A stretch of DNA of 64,000 nucleotides, from assembly GCF_015291745.1 (NCBI RefSeq), contig NZ_CP030060.1, positions 496,001 through 560,000 on the forward strand, written 5' to 3'. The number at the start of each line of letters is the position of its first letter. Position 1 is the first letter of the stretch. The translations under genes were made by a program, and so were the position numbers. The notes under the pieces were generated by a model. It was not told where the DNA came from, searched no databases, and was given only the letters and a program-made list of their open reading frames with translations. Of this stretch, positions 59,258-64,000 are shown piece after piece. Origin of the DNA: Bradyrhizobium sp. CCBAU 53351. Its GTDB lineage: Bacteria; Pseudomonadota; Alphaproteobacteria; Rhizobiales; Xanthobacteraceae.

Positions 59258-60925
59258 TTATCGTATGGTCGTTACGCGGAGAACTTCCGCGGGCGACGTG
59301 ACGCCGGCTCGGCATTTCGCGAGGCCGTCTTGGATCATGGTGGTCATTCCAGATCGAACCGCTGTTCGATCAATCGACACGGCGTCGCAGTGCGCATTCA
59401 TCAGCTGACGAACCTCATCGGCCACTTCAAGGACCTCGAACAGGCCAACGCGGCCGCGGTAGCCCGTTCCGCCGCAACGCTCGCATCGGCCTGCCTTGTA
59501 AACTTCATCACCAACCCGAAGGCCGATCGCGGCGTACCGCCGATCGGCCGCAAACTCCGAGTGCTCGAGCCGGCTCGTTGTTTTGCACCGGTCGCAAAGC
59601 TGCCGCACCAGCCGCTGCGCGATCACGGCACGGAGGGTTGAACTCAACAGAAACGCCTCGACGCCGAGGTCCAGCAGTCGCGGCACGGCGGCCGCAGCGG
59701 TTTCGGTGTGCAGCGTGGTCAGGACGAGGTGCCCGGTCAGGGCAGCGTGGATCGCTACTTCCGCTGTCTCGGCATCACGGATCTCGCCCACCATGATGAC
59801 ATCCGGATCTTGCCGCACGAAAGCGCGCAATGCCTTCGCGAAAGTCAGGCCGATAGCAGAGTTTACCTGGGACTGATTGATGCCCTTGATTTCGTATTCT
59901 ACCGGATCCTCGATCGTCAGTATCTTCCGGGAGGATTCGTTGAGGAGGCCGAGCACGGTCGCAAGCGTCGTGGTTTTACCGCTGCCGGTTGGTCCGGTGA
60001 CCACGATGAGACCGTGCGGGAGCGTCAGGACTGCGCGGAGCTTTGCTTCGTCGTCGGGCGCAAAGCCGAGCTTCTCGATCGCAAGGAGTCCCCGCTCCTT
60101 GGGCAGAAGCCGAATGACGGCAGACTCACCATGCTGCGTCGGCATGATAGCGACGCGCAAATCCATTTCAGCTCGCCCAAGTTGGACACGCGCGGCGCCA
60201 TCTTGAGGCAATCGGCGCTCGGCTATGTTGAGACCCGCCAGGATCTTGATGCGGGAGACTATGGCCTGTGGGAGTACATGGGATGGTGAGGGGATATGGC
60301 GAAGCAGGCCATCAACCCGCATACGCACTGCCAGTTCCGTCCTGAAAGGCTCAATGTGTATGTCACTGGCGCGAAGCTCGGCGGCCTTTTCGATCAATTC
60401 GGAGACGGCACGGACGACCGGCGCGCCGCTAGCTAGGTCGCGGAGGCTTTCGATATCCTCCTCGCGGACAGCGATGGTATTATCCCTATTCGCTGCGGTG
60501 GTCTCGCCTTCGCTAAGGCGCTGAGAGAGCGCGGTATCAATGTCCTCAAACGACGCGATGGCGACCTTTACCGCGGGGCCGAGTACAATCTCCGCGGCGC
60601 TGATCGCTGCCGTGTCCGTGGGATCGAACAGGGCAATCACGGCGCGTCCATTCGCGAGCTGATACGGAAAAATCGTCATTTCCCGGAGGAAGCGAGGCGA
60701 GAAGTGTTCGACCAAGCTCGTCCCAGCCAAGAGGTCGGCTAAAGCCGCACGGTCATGTTTGAAAAAGGCTGCGACCGCGTCGGCAAACTCCTGGGCCGAC
60801 AGGTCGGACGATTCGAAAAGCTGGCGCAGCGTGAGCTTTTCGGCGACAAGGCCGCCCATGCCGGCTGCGACATGCGCATCGCCCCGAAGGCGCTCTGCAA
60901 ACTCAGTCACGGTTTCAGGCCTCAT
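59258..60925 (-). CDS. gspE: Type II secretion ATPase GspE
   Basis: This 555-aa ATPase powers pseudopilus assembly. It has the N1E-type domain (about 1-140), Walker A GPTGSGKTTTLA near 325, the Asp box (ILTIEDPVEYEI), Walker B DPDVIMVGEIRD and the His box (LTTLHTETAAAA). The zinc-binding tetracysteine CDRC ... CERC is near 455-500. The ATG at 60925 lies 11 bases inside the 3' end of the lysR gene, so the two are co-transcribed. Confidence 0.96.
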   Translation of the reverse strand: MRPETVTEFAERLRGDAHVAAGMGGLVAEKLTLRQLFESSDLSAQEFADAVAAFFKHDRAALADLLAGTSLVEHFSPRFLREMTIFPYQLANGRAVIALFDPTDTAAISAAEIVLGPAVKVAIASFEDIDTALSQRLSEGETTAANRDNTIAVREEDIESLRDLASGAPVVRAVSELIEKAAELRASDIHIEPFRTELAVRMRVDGLLRHIPSPSHVLPQAIVSRIKILAGLNIAERRLPQDGAARVQLGRAEMDLRVAIMPTQHGESAVIRLLPKERGLLAIEKLGFAPDDEAKLRAVLTLPHGLIVVTGPTGSGKTTTLATVLGLLNESSRKILTIEDPVEYEIKGINQSQVNSAIGLTFAKALRAFVRQDPDVIMVGEIRDAETAEVAIHAALTGHLVLTTLHTETAAAAVPRLLDLGVEAFLLSSTLRAVIAQRLVRQLCDRCKTTSRLEHSEFAADRRYAAIGLRVGDEVYKAGRCERCGGTGYRGRVGLFEVLEVADEVRQLMNAHCDAVSIDRTAVRSGMTTMIQDGLAKCRAGVTSPAEVLRVTTIR

Positions 60926-61892
60926 GAAGCGCGGGAGCCTCCTCAAGTGTGAGCTCTGTTTCACCTGGAGTCTCGGGCCATCGCTTTGTGGCAAGTGCGA
61001 ATGGCCCGTCACGGAGCCGCTCGCGAATATAGCGGACGCAAAGATAATATCGGTACACACTGCTTGAGCGGACTTTGGTGACGGCAGATATATCAGCCGG
61101 CTGCCACCAGAGGGGAAGCACGTGGACTAATTGGCCATTCGCGAGCCCCTTGGCCACGTCCCAATAAGAACGCAGCATTATCCCACGGCCGGCAATCGCC
61201 CAATTGCGGATGATATCGCCATGGTTGGTGGAGAGGGCAGCGGTGACGTTGATGGTGCGCATCCCGATGGGACCATGCAAAGTCCAGCGCTCGAACACCT
61301 CGTCACGTTCGCGCATGACCAGGCACGAATGTCCAGCGAGATCGCCGAGTTCCTCCGGCATGCCGCGTCGATTGAGATAGCTGGGAGCCGCGCAGAGAAT
61401 GCGTCTTCCCTGCGCAATAGGATGCACGAGCAAGTGAGGCTCGCGTACCCTGCCGACCCGAATGTCAATGTCGACATTCTCCTCAACCAGATCCACGCTC
61501 CGATCGACGATTTCCAGCCGAATATCCAATTCCGGGTGTAGGAGCGCCAACTCCGATACAAGTGGTGCGACATGATTGCAGCCAATACCCGAGCTTGCCG
61601 TAATTCGTACGCTGCCGCGGGCGACGGAATCGGTCTCAGGACCGTCAGCTACAAAATCCGCATAGGCATCGAGAACGCGCTGCGCTTTGGACAGCAACAC
61701 TTCCCCATCGCTGCTGAGCACCGCTTGTCGAGCGGTACGCAGGAACAACACGCGTCCGAGTGCCCGCTCAAGTAGCGCGACGCGCTTGCTGACGTAGGCA
61801 GGCGACGCACCTAACTCTGTCGCCGCCGCAGCAAAACTTCCCCGCCGCGCCGCAACGATAAACACCTCAAGATCTTGTGCTAATGGTTTCAC
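60915..61892 (-). CDS. LysR-family regulator overlapping gspE
   Basis: The 325-aa protein has a LysR winged helix, LAQDLEVFIVAARRGSFAAAATELGASPAYVSKRVALLERALGRVLFLRTAR, and an effector domain with SSGIGCNHVAPLVSELALLHPELDIRL and the DIDIRVG segment. I chose the GTG at 61892 with GGGAAACG upstream. A TTG at 61913 is the longest option. Its stop codon lies inside gspE, an unusual place for a LysR gene, which suggests it is the first gene of the secretion operon and may control it. Confidence 0.88.
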   Translation of the reverse strand: MKPLAQDLEVFIVAARRGSFAAAATELGASPAYVSKRVALLERALGRVLFLRTARQAVLSSDGEVLLSKAQRVLDAYADFVADGPETDSVARGSVRITASSGIGCNHVAPLVSELALLHPELDIRLEIVDRSVDLVEENVDIDIRVGRVREPHLLVHPIAQGRRILCAAPSYLNRRGMPEELGDLAGHSCLVMRERDEVFERWTLHGPIGMRTINVTAALSTNHGDIIRNWAIAGRGIMLRSYWDVAKGLANGQLVHVLPLWWQPADISAVTKVRSSSVYRYYLCVRYIRERLRDGPFALATKRWPETPGETELTLEEAPALHEA

Positions 61893-62124
61893 CCCGACGT
61901 TTCCCGATTGCAAAACGGAACTTATTCGCCCGCTAATCTATAATCTTAAGGTCACTGGCTCGCTGACCTCAATGCTCATTATAATATACAAACGATTAGA
62001 ATAATTTCTTGCGAGGACGTGATCTGCTGGGCAGTTGCGCAAGGTTGGGCCGGCAAACGGCATAGGCCGCGCTGCGACGTCAGCTGGTTAGAGGAAGGGG
62101 GCGGCCAGGATGGCGGCGAAGCGC

Positions 62125-63109
62125 TTAAGCAATCGTCACCACGCGTAAATTATTGGTTGTGCCGGCATCGCCGAAACGTATGCCGGCCACGGCGACGATG
62201 ACATCGGCATTCTCCGCAAAAGTTCACGTTGAGAGCGGTTTGCGTCGCGCGTTCGACCATCTCCTCGTAGGAGCTTATGTTGGGGGACTTCATGCCGTGG
62301 GCGCCCCCACAACAGGCATAGTTGGCGCGAGACCCGTTCCTCCGGTGTGATCGCGAGGATCAGTACCTTGGGACGTTTGCGCGCGATGCGCGTTGCAGTC
62401 GTACCGCTCGAGGTGAAGGCGAGGATCGCTGAGGCTCCGATCATCGTTGCGAGATCCGCAGCCGCCGCGGTCGGGGCGGTCTGCTCCTCGTCCGGCTCCG
62501 ACGCATTGACGATCGAACGATACATTTTATGTCGCTCGGTGCTTTCGATTATGCGGCTCATGTTGGTGGCGGCCTCGCACGGATATTGCGCGGTCGCAGA
62601 TTCCGCGGACAGCATGATCGCGTCGGCTCCGCCATAGATCGCTGTGGCCGCATCCGAAGTGTCGGCGCGTGTCGGCGTCGGCGCAGCAACCATTGAGCGT
62701 CGAGGCGGCACGATCGGATCAATTCCTTTTGTCGGCCGGGAACCTCCGCATGCGGAATTGCGACGCCAAGATCAACGCGCGCGATCACTATCCCATCGGA
62801 GAGGCGCACGATGTCATCGATATGCCCGGACGCCGACCGACGGAACAAAGCGAACGGCGTCACCGGCACTGAGGGAAAATCTGCCATTCCTTATGGTACC
62901 AACCCGGATCTTTGGCCCCTGCAAGTCCTGAAGAATACCAATAGGGCGGCTGAATCTTCGTTCGAGTTGACGAATTGCGCCATGACGCCTTGCGTGATCT
63001 GCCTGTAAGTCGGAACGTATCCGCCCGCCTGGCCCAATGCCGCGAGCATCTCTGGCGAACGGCTGGCGGGTCCGACGGTCGCAATAATCTTGGCTCGCCG
63101 ACGATGCAT
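62125..63109 (-). pseudogene. pyk: Degenerate pyruvate kinase
   Basis: Pieces of a pyruvate kinase occur in order on the minus strand but in several frames. They are MHRRRAKIIATVGPASRSPEM, IDDIVRLSDGIVIARVDLGV, VPGRQKELIRSCRLDAQ, PTPTRADTSDAATAIYGGADAIMLSAESATAQYP, HKMYRSIVNASEP and a C-terminal VAGIRFGDAGTTNNLRVVTIA. The segment between the first and second pieces lacks about 150-180 residues. The active-site ARGDLG reads ARVDLG. Intact enzymes are about 475 aa, and only about 985 bases remain here. Confidence 0.9.
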
Positions 63110-63551
63110 GTTTTACCTCGCGAAATTGCGGGGCCGCCCATCAAACAGCCCTGACATTGCCGACGTTCGTGCGTATCGAATCGATGCGAATGAGAGCGCC
63201 GACGCGATCAAGAAGGCCGTTGCTATCGCGGGCCGCGAGGCAAGAGCGGATCGAAGTGTGCCGCATGTGCCTGGCCTAGCGCGCTCGGCGCACGATCGTG
63301 CCTGGCGCACTCGGCGTCTCCGTCCCAGCCAAGTAGAGCAGCATCACTTTCGCAAACCGGACCTCCAGATCGTTCGTCAAGCCGGATGGGCTCCTGGCCC
63401 GATCGGCGTTTGATTGTTCTGCGCATCGACGGCGCTATCGAGAAAACGCTGCAATCAAGGCAGAGCGGATTCAATCTCCAATCGTTTATACAAAAGAATG
63501 ACATAATAAGACCGGCGTTTTTGATGTTATCGTCGTCGTACGGAGGAACTG
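63110..63551. other. Region between pyk pseudogene and lysR, no gene seen
   Basis: These 442 bases have only short frames on both strands without family resemblance. The right part, near 63490-63540, is AT-richer and precedes a good ribosome binding site (GGAGG at 63543), so it should contain the promoter of the lysR gene that follows. Confidence 0.45.
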
Positions 63552-64000
63552 ATGGACCTGCAACAACTGCGCTGCTTCGTAGCAACAGCCGAAGAGCTTC
63601 ACTTCGGAAGAGCGGCGCAACGAATGAATATGCTTCCCTCGGCCCTGGGGCGGTTTGTTCGGCTGCTGGAGGAGGATCTCGGCACGCGGCTTCTGACGCG
63701 CACGACGCGAAACGTCGCGCTGACGGACGACGGTGTTGTCTTGCTTAAAGATGCGCGTGCGCTGCTGACGCAAGCCGATGCGCTTGCGGTCAGATTTCGG
63801 ACGCGCTCGCGCAAAGGGGCAACAATCATACGCGTTGGTGCCATCGACAGTGCTGCCGCCGGACTTATTCCGAAACTTCTTAAAGACTTTCGCAAGCGTC
63901 GGCCTGATGCAACGATTCAACTGGTCGAGGATAAGACCATTCGTCTGTTGCCGCGCCTTTTGACCGGACGGCTTGATCTCGCCTTCGTGCGCCCCCCAAA
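63552..64000 (+). CDS. LysR-family regulator, 3' end cut by window edge
   Basis: The ATG at 63552 has GGAGG seven bases upstream. The frame remains open to the window edge (149 codons). The product begins MDLQQLRCFVATAEELHFGRAAQRMNMLPSALGRFVRLLEEDLGTRLLTRTTRNVALTDDG, a LysR winged helix. The start of the effector domain follows (IIRVGAIDSAAAGLIPKLLKDFRKRRPDATIQLVE). This pattern, with LHFGRAAxRL, resembles LysR regulators of aromatic-acid degradation such as CatR/BenM. The target is not visible. Confidence 0.93.
   Translation, partial: MDLQQLRCFVATAEELHFGRAAQRMNMLPSALGRFVRLLEEDLGTRLLTRTTRNVALTDDGVVLLKDARALLTQADALAVRFRTRSRKGATIIRVGAIDSAAAGLIPKLLKDFRKRRPDATIQLVEDKTIRLLPRLLTGRLDLAFVRPP

Overview
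This is a GC-rich chromosomal window that looks like an alphaproteobacterium of the Bradyrhizobium/Afipia/Rhodopseudomonas kind. The evidence is the protein repertoire: an actinobacterial-type [NiFe]-hydrogenase operon with a HoxA-like activator, TctC/TRAP/Liv-type solute-binding proteins, HyuA/HyuB and RraA catabolic genes, and a compact type II secretion (T2SS) operon. No rRNA, tRNA or CRISPR was seen. The species assignment is an inference from gene content only.

Region A (1-17.3 kb, almost all on the minus strand) is a complete hydrogenase locus of the high-affinity 'group 1h / group 5' type. In transcription order it holds the small and large subunits, two paralogous four-cysteine HiPIP-like proteins, the large-subunit endopeptidase, an unknown 102-aa protein, a TPR protein, two tiny membrane proteins, a NifU-Rieske fusion, an NHL-repeat protein, hypF, hypC, a GmhA-like SIS protein, hypD, hypE, hypA, hypB with a His-rich nickel store, and a truncated NicO/UreH-like nickel permease at the window edge. 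Many genes overlap by 1-4 bases, so this is one transcription unit. A good sigma-54 -24/-12 element lies just upstream of the small subunit. A sigma-54 activator with a degenerate receiver domain sits next door and is co-transcribed with a small zinc-ribbon protein.

Region B (17.4-31.8 kb) starts with a PAS-GGDEF-EAL protein. A cytochrome P450 / Liv-type binding-protein pair follows, divergent from a marR gene across a perfect 21-bp palindrome. After an AEC-family carrier comes a minus-strand catabolic operon: hyuA, hyuB, a dimeric alpha/beta-barrel protein, an MFS transporter, an RraA-like aldolase, a cupin and an alpha/beta hydrolase.

Region C (31.8-36.5 kb) is a decayed accessory island. 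It contains a frameshifted nuclease-like remnant, hipB with a multi-site operator, a frameshifted hipA, a second hipB-like XRE gene with its own four-site operator array, an apparently intact DUF1778-GNAT (TacA/TacT) toxin-antitoxin pair, and a broken tyrosine integrase.

Region D (36.5-45.9 kb) is a second catabolic cluster: LysR and GntR regulators, a TctC binding protein, a secreted amidohydrolase, an aldehyde dehydrogenase, a ThDP-dependent 2-oxoacid decarboxylase-like enzyme and a TRAP binding protein. A shared 12-bp AT-rich motif occurs in the divergent promoters of the decarboxylase and the dehydrogenase.

Region E (46.6-61.9 kb) encodes a T2SS: LysR, gspE-F-G-H-I-J-K-L-M and a GspC/N-like gene, then a secreted metallo-beta-lactamase-fold protein, a DUF1007-like periplasmic protein, the secretin gspD with its own lipobox, a prepilin peptidase and a Sel1-repeat protein. 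The window closes with a pyruvate kinase pseudogene and a truncated lysR gene.
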